From NCBI GenBank assembly GCA_044359955.1, contig JBIKLF010000007.1, positions 56,444-120,443 on the forward strand: 64,000 nt of DNA, read 5' to 3'. Under the pieces are notes generated by a model that searched no databases, was not told where the DNA came from, and saw only the letters and a list, made by a program, of their open reading frames with translations. The number at the start of each line of letters is the position of its first letter. The first letter of the stretch is position 1. Origin of the DNA: JACTMZ01 sp044359955 (GTDB lineage Bacteria; Verrucomicrobiota; Verrucomicrobiia; Chthoniobacterales; JACTMZ01). A program made the translations under genes and the position numbers. Below, in pieces: positions 51,701-60,557 of this stretch.

Positions 51701-54700
51701 CAGTTCGGACGGATAGAACCCCGCCTCCGCGCCGAGCGGCAAGAAATCCTCGAAGCGCGTTCTCTCGGGGAGGCAAACGGCCAGGATCCCGCCGGGGAGC
51801 AGACTTTCCCCGATCCACCGGTATTGCTCGTCGGGCAAGGCCGGTGGCGCGACGACGGCATCGAAGGGTCCGTTCTCCGCTGTCAACCGGACCAAGACGC
51901 TCTCGCTTAGGGCACCCGTAGCCGTGGCAACCTCGGGGTATGCGGCGAAGCGATCCTCGAGGTCGCGGGCATCGGAAGCATCGGGGAGCAAAACGGTGAG
52001 CAGGCCGGGATGATCCCTCAGCCAGGGCGCGAGGAAATTCTCCGCGGTGGGTTTTGGCCCGGTGATCCATAAGATACGCCGTGGTCTGTCCGTCGCGGAC
52101 CGGCAAAACCCTCCGAAAATGTTGGTGAGAAGGCGCAGCATCTCGGGCTTCACCCCCGACTTGTGCAGAGCGAAGCCGCCGCCGGAAATCTCCGCCCACT
52201 TGGGAAGCAGCTGCTCGACGCGGCGCGAGCCGTCGAGAACCTCGCGGAGATGCAATCCGAGGCGCCCGACCAACCCGATCCGAGGCGCCTTCTCCGGAAA
52301 ATCCGCGACCAAAGTGCGCCAGATCTCCGCGGCCTCGGGAACGTCCGCGTCCGGCACCAGCCGCCATTGCTCACCGCCCCGCTCCTCGGCCAGCCCGTCT
52401 TGCACCAGCATGCGGGCGAGGCGGCAGAGGTAATCATCCATGCCGTCGGCGATGCGTCCGCCGGCCTTGGCCAAAGCGAGCGAAACGACCCCATCCTCGT
52501 CCGCCAAGCTGCGGAAAGCCTCCAGGGCGAAGGAGGCGCACACTGCATCGAGCAGCGCATCGCCTGCGAGAGGATAACGCTTGAGCAGCGAGGCCTCAGG
52601 CAGTTCTTCGATGATGTTGTGCGCCAATCGCGTCAACTCGGGCAGGGCACCGTCGAAGCCCGACTTGCGGCGGGGGCGCGGACGCTCGACCCATCTCTGG
52701 CCCATGAGGCGAGGGCGATCGAATGACGGTTTGGCCAGTTGCACGGCGCGAAAACGCCAGGCCGTGGCGAAAGCAACCAGCGCGCCGGTCCGGTCCAGCA
52801 AGTAAAAATCCGCCAGCAGCGAGCGCGGACGGTGCCGGCGAACCACCGTGCGCACCGAGGCCACGTGCGATCCGGGCTTCACGAGCACGAAGCGATCAGT
52901 GCGCACCGGCAGATAAGCTTGGGCGGCATCGCTGCTGTCACGGTGATGGAAGAGGGCAAAGAGCGAGTGGAAAGCACCGTCGAGAACGGCGGGATGGATG
53001 TGGTATTTGGCCAGGTCCGCGGAGACCGGTTCTGGCGCGCGCAAGGTGGCATTGAGTTGGTTGCCGGAACCGGTAACGGCCTCGATCGCTTGGAAGGCTG
53101 GCCCGTAGTGTAGACCGAGATCTTGGGCCACCGCATAAATGTCGGCTCCCGCGAGGGAAGCTTCCGCCTCGGCGATGCGCGCCGGCACCTCCGGCAGCGT
53201 CTTGCCGGCTTGGGCGGCGATGCGCCCGGTGACGTGCGGCTGCCACGGGTCCTCGGAAAGCCGGTCGCGGCTCTTGATGAGGAATTGCCCGTTGTATTCG
53301 TCGAGGGCGAAGCGGACGGTCTTGGAGTGGCGGGCGTCGAGCAAGAGGGGGGTGCGGATTTCGAAGTCCTCGATCTGCACCGGGTGGTCCGGATGCCGCA
53401 AGGCCCCGGCGGCCAGCACCATTTCAACAAATGCGGCGGCGGGGAAGACGGTCGATCCCCCGACTTGGTGGTCAGCCAGCCAAGGCGTGCCGGTGGTATC
53501 GAGGTGGTTTTCCCATTCCCAATCTTTGCCATGCGCGCGGTAACCGAGGAGCGGGTGCTCTTTGTCGTTGGTCACGAGACCACCGCCTTCGCTGCTCCTC
53601 GGCAGGTTGTATTCCTCCAATTGCCAAGGGTAATGCGGCAATTCGACGACCCGCGACGGCCGGCGGCGGAAATGGCGCGGCCAATCGTAGTGCGCGCCAC
53701 CGAGCGCCAGCTTCCATGCCGTTTCGGTCAGATCGGCGGCAGAGGATTTTTCCTTCGTCACCAAGCCGCCGGCATAACCATCGAGCCGTTGACCTTGCAA
53801 GATGTGGAGCACGTGGTTGGCCAGAACCGGGTGGGGTCCGATCTCGACAAAGAGTCGGTGTCCGTCCGCCGCCGCGCTTTCGATGGCCTCGCGAAACAGC
53901 ACGGGCTCCCGGATGTTGCTGCCCCAGTAGTCCTGGCCGGGCGCGGCGGCGAAGTTCTTTCCGGTGACCGTCGAGTAAAACGGAGTCGAAGGCTCCCCGG
54001 CAAACAGCTCGCCCAGTTCCTCGGCAAATCCGGGGAGTAAGGCGTCCATCAGCGGACTGTGGAAAGGATAAGGCAGATCAAGGCGCTTGAAACCCGTGCC
54101 GCGTTCCTGCAGCACGCTCTCCAAGGCGGTCAAAGCCTCGTGGCTGCCGGCCACGGTTGTGGAGCGCGGGCTGTTCTCGCCCGAGACCACCACCCCGAGG
54201 CCATCGAGCGCCGGGTCGGCCAGCAGGGCTTCGACCTCGGCCCGCGGTGCGGCGACCGCGGTCATGCTGCCCGTGTTCTGCGTCGTTTGCTGGTGCTTGC
54301 TGCGCAGACGGATGATGCGGACCGCTTGCTCCAACTCGAGCGCCCCGGCCGCCCACGCGGCGGCGACTTCACCCAGACTATGCCCAATCGTCGCTGCAGG
54401 CTGGAGACCGGCCGTTTCGAGGGCGCGGACGAGTCCGACTTGGATGGCGAAAATCAGCGGTTGGGCGAGTTCCGTGCGGTCCAAGTCTGCGGAGCTGCCG
54501 GTCTCGAAATAAGGAAGCAGCGAGAAGGGAGCATAATCCACGAAGATCGCATCGACCTCTTCGACTGCTTGGCGGAAAGCGGGGTGCCCGGCAAATAGCT
54601 GCTGTCCCATGCCGACCCACTGGCCGCCGTTGCCGGTGAAGACAAAGACGGGCTTTTGCCGGGCCGGAAGCGCCTCCGCCTCGATGACGGGAGATTTTTG

Positions 54701-56239
54701 CTCCGCGGCGTAAGCGCGCAGGGATTGCGCCAGCGCGGTGCGGTCCCTACCGAGGCAGAGCCCGCGGCGGGGCAGGCGCTCCCGACGCGCGTGCAAGGCA
54801 TGGGCAATGTCATAAAGCGGTGTCTCCGGATGAGCCGCGATGAATTCGGCAGTGCGGGCCGCAACCTCGCGCAGGGCCTGCGGAGTCTTGGCCGAAAGGA
54901 TGATAGGCAACTCTGTGCGCGGAGTGGCGGTTTTGGCCGGCGCTTCGTGTTGCGGCGGTGCGGACAAGACGATGTGCGCATTGGCGCCGCCGAACCCGAA
55001 CGAGTTGATGCCGACGCACAATTTGTCTTCCGCCGGCAGCGGGGTGGCTTCGGTGACAACACGCAGGTTGAGATCGTTGAAGTCGATGCGAGGATTGGGT
55101 TCGTCGAAATGCAGATTGGGTGGGATGACGCGGTGGCGTAACATCAGCAGCACCTTCATCAGGCCCGCCATGCCCGAGGCCGCCTCGAGGTGGCCGAGGT
55201 TGCTCTTGACGGAGCCGATGAGCAGGGGGCGTCGGCGACGCTGGCCCAAGCTTTGACCAATGGCCCATGTCTCGATCGGGTCACCGATCGCGGTGCCGGT
55301 TCCATGGGCCTCGAGGAAGTCGAGTTGCTCAGGATCAATGCCGAATTTGTTGTAGACCTCCTCCAGCAGATCGGCCTGCGCCTCGCCGCTCGGCACCGTG
55401 ATGCCGTTGGTCTTGCCGTCGCAATTGACCCCGCTGGCTTCGACCACGGCCAGAATGCGATCCCCGTCCTTCACCGCTTCTTCGAGAAACTTGAGCACGA
55501 CCACACCACCGCCTTCAGAGCGCACATAGCCATCCGCTGTGGCATCGAATGCACGACAGCGCCCGCTGCGGGAGAGCATGCCGGTTTTGGTGAAGGAGAT
55601 GAAGCCGATCGGGTGGAAGTGCAGGCTGATGCCGCCGACAATGGCCGTATCGCAATCGCCGATTTGCATGGAATTCCAAGCTTGGTGGAAAGCGACCAGT
55701 GACGAGGAGCAGGCCGTATCGATCGGCATGCTCGGTCCCCGGACGTCCAAAAAGTAGGAGATGCGATTAGCCGCAATGCTTCCGGCATTGCCGGTGGGGG
55801 TTTTGGAATCAACCGCGCCCAAGTCATCGGCGAGACGGTGCACGTAGTCGAAGCTCGAGAGGCCGATAAATACGCCGCAGTTCGAACCCTTGAGCCGGGA
55901 GGCAGGGAGGCCGGCATCTTCGAGCGCCTCCCATGAAAGTTGCATGAGCAGGCGTTGCTGTGGGTCCATCTGTGCTGCCTCCCGGGGTGATATGCCGAAG
56001 AAAGCGGCATCGAACTTGAGAACATCCCGTAGCGAACCGGAGGCAAATGTGTAGGCTGAAGCAGGCTCAGATTTGCGCGGATGAAAAAACCTCTCCTTCG
56101 CCCAGCGGCCCTCTTCCACCTCGGTGACAAGATCCTCTCCGCCCACCAATTTCTCCCAAAAAGCACGGCCCGACCCTCCCGGCAAACGGTAGGACATCCC
56201 GATAATCGCGATTTGGCGCTTGGCTCTGCTTTCGCTCAT
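48749..56239 (-). CDS. Highly reducing type I polyketide synthase, KS-AT-DH-(degenerate MT)-ER-KR-ACP
   Basis: A single 2,496-residue module. KS about 8-430: Cys177 in DTACSSSL, His312 in AHGTGT, His350 in KSNLGHLEA. AT about 530-820: Ser621 in GHSLGEVAA, with YPFHSP at the usual specificity site. DH about 893-1165: His924 in ADHQVGGSTVFP and Asp1087 in LDGAFH. A region at about 1200-1550 has the layout of a C-methyltransferase but no SAM glycine motif. ER about 1755-2075: LIHGAAGGVGIAAIQ. KR about 2095-2310: VTGGLSGFGLE, Ser2230-2231, Tyr2244. ACP: Ser2408 in VGMDSLMGVEL. No thioesterase; release is probably by the coupled alpha-oxoamine synthase. An in-frame ATG lies at 56293. Confidence 0.93.
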   Translation of the reverse strand: MSESRAKRQIAIIGMSYRLPGGSGRAFWEKLVGGEDLVTEVEEGRWAKERFFHPRKSEPASAYTFASGSLRDVLKFDAAFFGISPREAAQMDPQQRLLMQLSWEALEDAGLPASRLKGSNCGVFIGLSSFDYVHRLADDLGAVDSKTPTGNAGSIAANRISYFLDVRGPSMPIDTACSSSLVAFHQAWNSMQIGDCDTAIVGGISLHFHPIGFISFTKTGMLSRSGRCRAFDATADGYVRSEGGGVVVLKFLEEAVKDGDRILAVVEASGVNCDGKTNGITVPSGEAQADLLEEVYNKFGIDPEQLDFLEAHGTGTAIGDPIETWAIGQSLGQRRRRPLLIGSVKSNLGHLEAASGMAGLMKVLLMLRHRVIPPNLHFDEPNPRIDFNDLNLRVVTEATPLPAEDKLCVGINSFGFGGANAHIVLSAPPQHEAPAKTATPRTELPIILSAKTPQALREVAARTAEFIAAHPETPLYDIAHALHARRERLPRRGLCLGRDRTALAQSLRAYAAEQKSPVIEAEALPARQKPVFVFTGNGGQWVGMGQQLFAGHPAFRQAVEEVDAIFVDYAPFSLLPYFETGSSADLDRTELAQPLIFAIQVGLVRALETAGLQPAATIGHSLGEVAAAWAAGALELEQAVRIIRLRSKHQQTTQNTGSMTAVAAPRAEVEALLADPALDGLGVVVSGENSPRSTTVAGSHEALTALESVLQERGTGFKRLDLPYPFHSPLMDALLPGFAEELGELFAGEPSTPFYSTVTGKNFAAAPGQDYWGSNIREPVLFREAIESAAADGHRLFVEIGPHPVLANHVLHILQGQRLDGYAGGLVTKEKSSAADLTETAWKLALGGAHYDWPRHFRRRPSRVVELPHYPWQLEEYNLPRSSEGGGLVTNDKEHPLLGYRAHGKDWEWENHLDTTGTPWLADHQVGGSTVFPAAAFVEMVLAAGALRHPDHPVQIEDFEIRTPLLLDARHSKTVRFALDEYNGQFLIKSRDRLSEDPWQPHVTGRIAAQAGKTLPEVPARIAEAEASLAGADIYAVAQDLGLHYGPAFQAIEAVTGSGNQLNATLRAPEPVSADLAKYHIHPAVLDGAFHSLFALFHHRDSSDAAQAYLPVRTDRFVLVKPGSHVASVRTVVRRHRPRSLLADFYLLDRTGALVAFATAWRFRAVQLAKPSFDRPRLMGQRWVERPRPRRKSGFDGALPELTRLAHNIIEELPEASLLKRYPLAGDALLDAVCASFALEAFRSLADEDGVVSLALAKAGGRIADGMDDYLCRLARMLVQDGLAEERGGEQWRLVPDADVPEAAEIWRTLVADFPEKAPRIGLVGRLGLHLREVLDGSRRVEQLLPKWAEISGGGFALHKSGVKPEMLRLLTNIFGGFCRSATDRPRRILWITGPKPTAENFLAPWLRDHPGLLTVLLPDASDARDLEDRFAAYPEVATATGALSESVLVRLTAENGPFDAVVAPPALPDEQYRWIGESLLPGGILAVCLPERTRFEDFLPLGAEAGFYPSELTRSATARHFASAEVIPVSAAGESGPALWLSTKHSPDPETPLLLTASSSLVIPLSADAEPLATSLLTALAKFGPTDIELLPPFDAEASAVWERLLGEKKPDRIVFLAPFPAGDAPHPGGEIAGQICALAACLRAATKVHPRGTICLVTSGCFAGETDNAWRNASLWGFARVARNEFGQLRLRCIDHEAHVSLTELANEIVTADSEDEISLGAQGRLATRVVDEAQLEPRQPSHQGCLVLDFDAPGPFQNLRWKTKPTPSPGPGQIAIAPLAAGLNFRDVMYAMGLLPEEALEDGFAGQTLGMECSGVVAAVGEGVEEFKLGDEVIAFAPASFSSLTITSASAVIPKPSELSFAAAATIPSAFYTAYHALVELAALQAGERVLIHGAAGGVGIAAIQIARHIGAEIFATAGNDEKRDFVRLLGADHVLNSRTLDFADDIRRATNGEGVDVILNSLAGEAVTKNLEILRPFGRFLELGKRDFCENNRIGLRPFRHNIRYFAVDADQVMALRPDMAARGFRRLLELFRQRILAPLPLTVFPASEAAEAFRFMQHASQTGKVVLDLADLPSVPPVRGASRTPPVVAEATYLVTGGLSGFGLETARWLVAHGARSLALLGRRGAASEEAAAFVAECRRGGVLVLDEPCDVTNRQALDRVLGMIRAERPPLRGVFHAATVIDDALIMNLEPAKAEAVLAPKVTGASLLDQMTRHDSLDHFVLYSSATTFFGNPGQAAYVAANAALEELAAHRRRSGLPATCVSWGPIGDTGYLSRHEQIKNALAARTGGQPLKSLDALRFLGAAMNDGTSQVAWMDLDWDALARFLPSAGSPRYQMLSHLHGSGAASPESATDLRRELERMEPAELLETLKGILKEEIGGILRVAPDKLDENRSLLEVGMDSLMGVELMTSLENNLGVSIPIMALNEGPTISRLAERLCHVIRPPENAEESGDASPLAEQAKQLAAQHAAEVTQTDIAELVADIEGRTDS

Positions 56240-56336
56240 GGTGTGGCTCGAAATGATCCGCGTGTTGCGACAAAGCGGACTGCCGTCAGCCATCGCCCCG
56301 TGCGACTTGATTTCTTAGTGCATTCCACGGCGGTTC

Positions 56337-57092
56337 TCAAATTGATTCAGAGCGATTCGCTTGCCGGTTGTAGTCGAGGGCATATGTTGCCTCGGGGATG
56401 TCCCTTGCCAGACTTTCGAGCCAGAGGCCGATCACGCGGAAGAAGCCCTCGCGCCGGAATCTTCGCGAGGAGTAGGAGATCCGCATGGAGGGAGAAAAGC
56501 CCACGCGGCACCCGCACGCATTCAGGATGGAGCTGAGCTTTATGTCTTCCCCGACAAACCGGGGGAAGCCGCGGGCCGCGTCCAGTGTCCGCTTGCGGAT
56601 CAGCAGGTTATTGCCGGCGACGACCGGCCGGCCGGCCATCGAGCGGGCCGCGAGAAAGAGCAGGAAGCCAATGCTGTAGGTATTGTAGAAGCAGAAGCGA
56701 AGGGGATTGTCTTCCGCAAAATAATTCCAACCGCAGACGGCATCAAATCCACCCGTCAACATCCTCTCGAGACCTTGTTTAAGCCAGTTGCCATTCAAGC
56801 GGGCGTCCGCATCCACGAATGCTAACACCTCCGACGAAGCAGACTGCGCGCCGCAATTGCGAGCGGCAGCGATTCCGGGCGTCGGGCAGAAAACAACCCT
56901 ATCGGCAAACTGCCGGGCGATATCTCCGGTGCGATCAGTGCTGCTGTTGTCGACAACAACAATTTCAAAGTCTCCCCTTTGCTGGCGGATGGAAGCCAGA
57001 CAGGCCGCTAGATAACACTCTTCGTTGTAAGCGGGTACGATGAACGAGACTTTCTTCACCGGACTCAAAACATCAGCTTCGCGGTTCCTCAC
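56337..57092 (-). CDS. Family 2 glycosyltransferase
   Basis: The product (251 aa) has the GT-A fold: KVSFIVPAYNEECYLAACLA, VVDNSSTDRTGDIA and the DxD-type motif AFVDADARLNGNW. A hydrophobic stretch around YSIGFLLFLAARSM suggests membrane association. It resembles transferases that act on lipid-linked or surface glycans. The ATG overlaps the kpsS stop (ATGA); 97 bases separate its stop from the PKS start. Confidence 0.88.
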   Translation of the reverse strand: MRNREADVLSPVKKVSFIVPAYNEECYLAACLASIRQQRGDFEIVVVDNSSTDRTGDIARQFADRVVFCPTPGIAAARNCGAQSASSEVLAFVDADARLNGNWLKQGLERMLTGGFDAVCGWNYFAEDNPLRFCFYNTYSIGFLLFLAARSMAGRPVVAGNNLLIRKRTLDAARGFPRFVGEDIKLSSILNACGCRVGFSPSMRISYSSRRFRREGFFRVIGLWLESLARDIPEATYALDYNRQANRSESI

Positions 57093-58396
57093 GCAGTCGC
57101 CGGCGAGGTGACGGTGGTGGGGGTATGCTCGCAGGCGAAGATGCTGCGGCCCGGCCCATGCTCGATAATCGGCTGGTTGACCCTGCCCTCCGACAGCCTT
57201 GCGGCCGCGACACTAACTGCGGCATGGACTCCACTTTTACTGAAGAATCCTCCTTTGATTTGAATGCAGGATGAGATTGCCCGGATAAAGGCCTCGCGCA
57301 GCGTCGGATCAGGCTCTTGCGGAGAAGGCCAGAACGAGTCGACATCTTGCTGGTGAGTCAACCCGGGAATGTCATAAACGGACTGTCCCAAGGTTTTGAC
57401 AGCTTTGCCTGACCGGAGTGCCTCAACGCCGCAGGTGCTGTTGACCGTGACAACTCCAGCCGAAGCGGTCGCCAATTCGCCGAATTTCCCGCCGTCGATG
57501 AAGAACACACGGTCGTGGATGGCGTGTCTGGAGGCCATGTTGCCGATGATTTTTTTCCATGGCTTGACCCCGGGATCCAGTGGGTGGGCTTTGACCAGCA
57601 ACCGGGTGTGGGTCGGCGCGCATTTGGCAAAAGACGTCACTACAAGGCTCAGAGCTTCTTCCATCCCGGAGAAACGTGAATAGGCACGCAATTGGTAATC
57701 GGCCTCTATTTGCATGGGGAAGACAAAGAACGGCTGCTGCTCTGCTTCGTCTATCAAACGCCGCACAGTCCTCTCGGTGTTCCCGTGCCTTAACTTTGAT
57801 TTGGCGATGCGTGTCGCCGTTGTGGCGTAGAGGAAAACAGGATTGGTGTGAAGATGAGGCCGGTATCCGGGATACATGAAGGCAAACACCCAGTTGCCGA
57901 CATCCCCGGCGAGTCCGTTGGAGGCCAGGCGCAGAAACGAATCAGGATACTTGAGCGACAAATCGGGGTGGGGGACTCCTCGAGCCAGCGCCATGATTTC
58001 AGTGCGATCCTTGGGAAAACGCGTGTTGCCCGACATGCCGTCCTTCTCGAATGTTATCCAATCTGGCCGCAAGTAGCCCCATTCGGTGACAGTCACGTGA
58101 ATGTCGTGCTTGGCGGCGAGTTCGACGGGAGCGCGGTGATGGGGCCTCTGCTCGCCCAGTAGCACAATGTCCGTCACGCCATGCTCCACGAGGAAGTCTC
58201 GCAAGTATTCTGGCCACTCGGTGAGATTTCCGCGGTAGTTTCTTGCCCCTCGCCGCCGCCAGAAGAGCCAGTCGGAGAAGCAGAGATTGATTCTCAGGGC
58301 GTGGTGCCCGAGATCTTCGAGCCGGTCTGCCAGACGCGAGAAGAAGGTGCTGTTCGGCCCCTGTAGAAAGAGGACGATCTTTGTCTTTTCGTGCAT
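57089..58396 (-). CDS. kpsS: Capsule polysaccharide linker enzyme KpsS-like (Kdo transferase)
   Basis: The product (435 aa) opens with IVLFLQGPNSTFFSRLADRL and LRINLCFSDWLFWRR, the N-terminal pattern of KpsS. Later blocks LVKAHPLDPG, and VNSTCGVEALRSGKAVKTLG, are shared with the KpsC/KpsS fold. KpsS adds the first beta-Kdo to lysophosphatidylglycerol, starting the linker of group 2-type capsules. Its presence with KpsC is strong evidence for an ABC-exported capsule. No export genes are in the window. Confidence 0.88.
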   Translation of the reverse strand: MHEKTKIVLFLQGPNSTFFSRLADRLEDLGHHALRINLCFSDWLFWRRRGARNYRGNLTEWPEYLRDFLVEHGVTDIVLLGEQRPHHRAPVELAAKHDIHVTVTEWGYLRPDWITFEKDGMSGNTRFPKDRTEIMALARGVPHPDLSLKYPDSFLRLASNGLAGDVGNWVFAFMYPGYRPHLHTNPVFLYATTATRIAKSKLRHGNTERTVRRLIDEAEQQPFFVFPMQIEADYQLRAYSRFSGMEEALSLVVTSFAKCAPTHTRLLVKAHPLDPGVKPWKKIIGNMASRHAIHDRVFFIDGGKFGELATASAGVVTVNSTCGVEALRSGKAVKTLGQSVYDIPGLTHQQDVDSFWPSPQEPDPTLREAFIRAISSCIQIKGGFFSKSGVHAAVSVAAARLSEGRVNQPIIEHGPGRSIFACEHTPTTVTSPATA

Positions 58397-58436
58397 TAGG
58401 TATCTGGAGCGTTGCTAACAGCAGCAATCTGAGCAT

Positions 58437-60557
58437 TTATCGTGCCCAAAAGCGAGGCCAGAAAGGCAGGCTCTGCAGCAGGCGGAGGGTGCGTTCCAGC
58501 GGGGTGTAGGAGAGTTTGCTGCACCCGGCCGCCAGTTCCTCGATGGCCTGCTCCGGCTTGCAAAGTTGGCCTGACGCCGGACTACGATAGAGAGAGTAGC
58601 GGATGAGGGCGCCCGCCACCAGTTCGTCGATGTTGAGTTTGCGGGTCCTCCGTGCCGGAGGGTCGATATCCTTGGTCAGGCCCCAGCCGGCGTAGAAGGG
58701 GCGTCCGTAAGTGATGACAGTCTTGCCCCGGAGCAACGCTTCGAAACCGGTCAGGGATGTCATGACGTGCACCTCGTCGGTTTCCTCGATTAATTGGTGG
58801 ATCGGGGTCGAGGTGACGACGGCATCGCAATAGGCTGCGGCGCCGTCTTCGCCGGCTCCGCTCTTGCGCAGTTGTGAGACCACATCGGGGTGCGGCTTGT
58901 AGACAATGCAGGCGCCGGGGGTGGCTGCACGCACTGCTTTGAGCAGACCGATATTGGTGCGCACCGATCCGCCGCCCAAGGCGAGGGAGGCGTCGGATTC
59001 GACCTGCCCGGCAACCAAGATCCATCGCCTCCGGCCTGCCGGCTTCGGCCAAGCGGGCCCGCTGAGATTGTATTTGGTCAAGCCGGCCCTCACGATTGTT
59101 TCGCGGAGTTGTCTTGCTCGCTGCAGTATTTCCTCGGGAAATTGCTCGTTTTGCAGGATGTCCTCAAGGTCCGAAGGTCGGGTGGCGTCGTAGTAAATGC
59201 CCCGCCGATCCGCGATCCAGGAAACGGGCGGGGCGAAACGGACACCGAGGCCCTCGGAACGGATGAAGCCGTCTTCGTAGCGCGTGATCCGGCTCCCCGA
59301 CGGGAAAACTGTGTCATCAAAACGCGTTCCCCACGTTGCGACTTCGATGCTCTCGCCGCTCGGGATATCTTCCGGGGACCGGACAAACTTGATCGATTCT
59401 CCGGCCATGAACGACCGTAGCGTTTGTCTTTTCCATGCTTCGAATCCCACGGCATAAGTCGTGATGGGTTGGTCGCTGGATGCGTGCCTGCGCCGCTCTG
59501 CTGGGCCGTTTTTTCGTCGCAGCCGGCCCATGCCACGAATGGCGTCTTCGACGTCGTGGTGTTCGCCGGTCTCTGCGTTGATATAACGTGCATAGCGCAC
59601 CAGTGCGGCATGAGCCAGTTGCCCGAGGGAAGCTCTCTTGCGGCGGGCAGGGGGAGTGACTTCGTCTTCGGTAAGTCCCCAGCCGGCGTAAAAAGGCATC
59701 CCGAAAACGCGCACGGGCTTCCCATGGAGAAGAGCCTCGAAGCCCACTTGCGATGTGACTGTGTAAACCCGCGTCGCTTTTTCAAGCAAGCCCGCGGCGT
59801 GGGCCTCGGTTCGCAGGACAAACACACGTGGATGTTCGAGGATTGTGTCCCCCGCGAAGTGCCCCCGCTTCGTGCCGTTGACGACTTCCGGGTGAGTCTT
59901 CAGGACAACTTTGCAGCCCGGGTTTTCCTCGAGCGCGCATTCCAGCATGCGCACAAAGCTGTGCTCGTCGGCTTGGCCGTGGGTGATGGACAAGTCACCC
60001 CGGGTTTGATCGATCGCCAGAACAAAGCTGTCGGGGAGGGAGACGGTGCCGTCCGGCGCATCGTTGTATTTGGAGACCCGCTGCTCGCGCCACAAGCGGA
60101 TCAGATCCTTGGCGCGGGCTTCCTCGGCTTCTGTCAGCGGTTGGCGAATCAAATGCTCCAGACGTGATTCGCACGATGCGTCGTAATAGATGCCGAGGTC
60201 ATCGACAACGATACCGAGGGGCGGCTCCGCCGAGCCCGGTTTGAATGATCGCAGAAAGGCGTCTTCCATCCGCCAGAGCGGGAGCTCGTAGCGCACCGCG
60301 ACTTTTTGTGCTTTGTCGGCGCTGGGTTTGCGCCCCCACGCAAGGATGGCCTGGGCTTCGCAAGGATCGCTCACGAGGCGCGAAGGATAGAGCAGTGCCG
60401 AGAGATGACGGGCCGATTCGCCATTGCTTGCCGCACCCGGGGAGCCGAGGAAAAGACGTTCCGGAAGCATTATTTCTGTCGGCCGGTCCTCGCTGGTATC
60501 TGTCGCCACTTTGGCAGGTATGTTCGCCGCGTCGGGCGTGATGGGCTTCCCTTGCAT
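58437..60557 (-). CDS. kpsC: Capsule polysaccharide linker enzyme KpsC-like (dual-domain Kdo transferase)
   Basis: The product (706 aa) is an internal duplication: GIYYDA, GLGVRFAPP-like and PFYAGWGLT motifs occur in both halves (MPFYAGWGLTEDE about residue 310 and RPFYAGWGLTKD about 630). KpsC extends the poly-Kdo linker with alternating linkages, one per domain. The ATG at 60557 overlaps the stop of the upstream glycosyltransferase gene (TGATG); an ATG at 60581 in frame is the alternative. Its stop is 40 bases from the kpsS start. Confidence 0.92.
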   Translation of the reverse strand: MQGKPITPDAANIPAKVATDTSEDRPTEIMLPERLFLGSPGAASNGESARHLSALLYPSRLVSDPCEAQAILAWGRKPSADKAQKVAVRYELPLWRMEDAFLRSFKPGSAEPPLGIVVDDLGIYYDASCESRLEHLIRQPLTEAEEARAKDLIRLWREQRVSKYNDAPDGTVSLPDSFVLAIDQTRGDLSITHGQADEHSFVRMLECALEENPGCKVVLKTHPEVVNGTKRGHFAGDTILEHPRVFVLRTEAHAAGLLEKATRVYTVTSQVGFEALLHGKPVRVFGMPFYAGWGLTEDEVTPPARRKRASLGQLAHAALVRYARYINAETGEHHDVEDAIRGMGRLRRKNGPAERRRHASSDQPITTYAVGFEAWKRQTLRSFMAGESIKFVRSPEDIPSGESIEVATWGTRFDDTVFPSGSRITRYEDGFIRSEGLGVRFAPPVSWIADRRGIYYDATRPSDLEDILQNEQFPEEILQRARQLRETIVRAGLTKYNLSGPAWPKPAGRRRWILVAGQVESDASLALGGGSVRTNIGLLKAVRAATPGACIVYKPHPDVVSQLRKSGAGEDGAAAYCDAVVTSTPIHQLIEETDEVHVMTSLTGFEALLRGKTVITYGRPFYAGWGLTKDIDPPARRTRKLNIDELVAGALIRYSLYRSPASGQLCKPEQAIEELAAGCSKLSYTPLERTLRLLQSLPFWPRFWAR

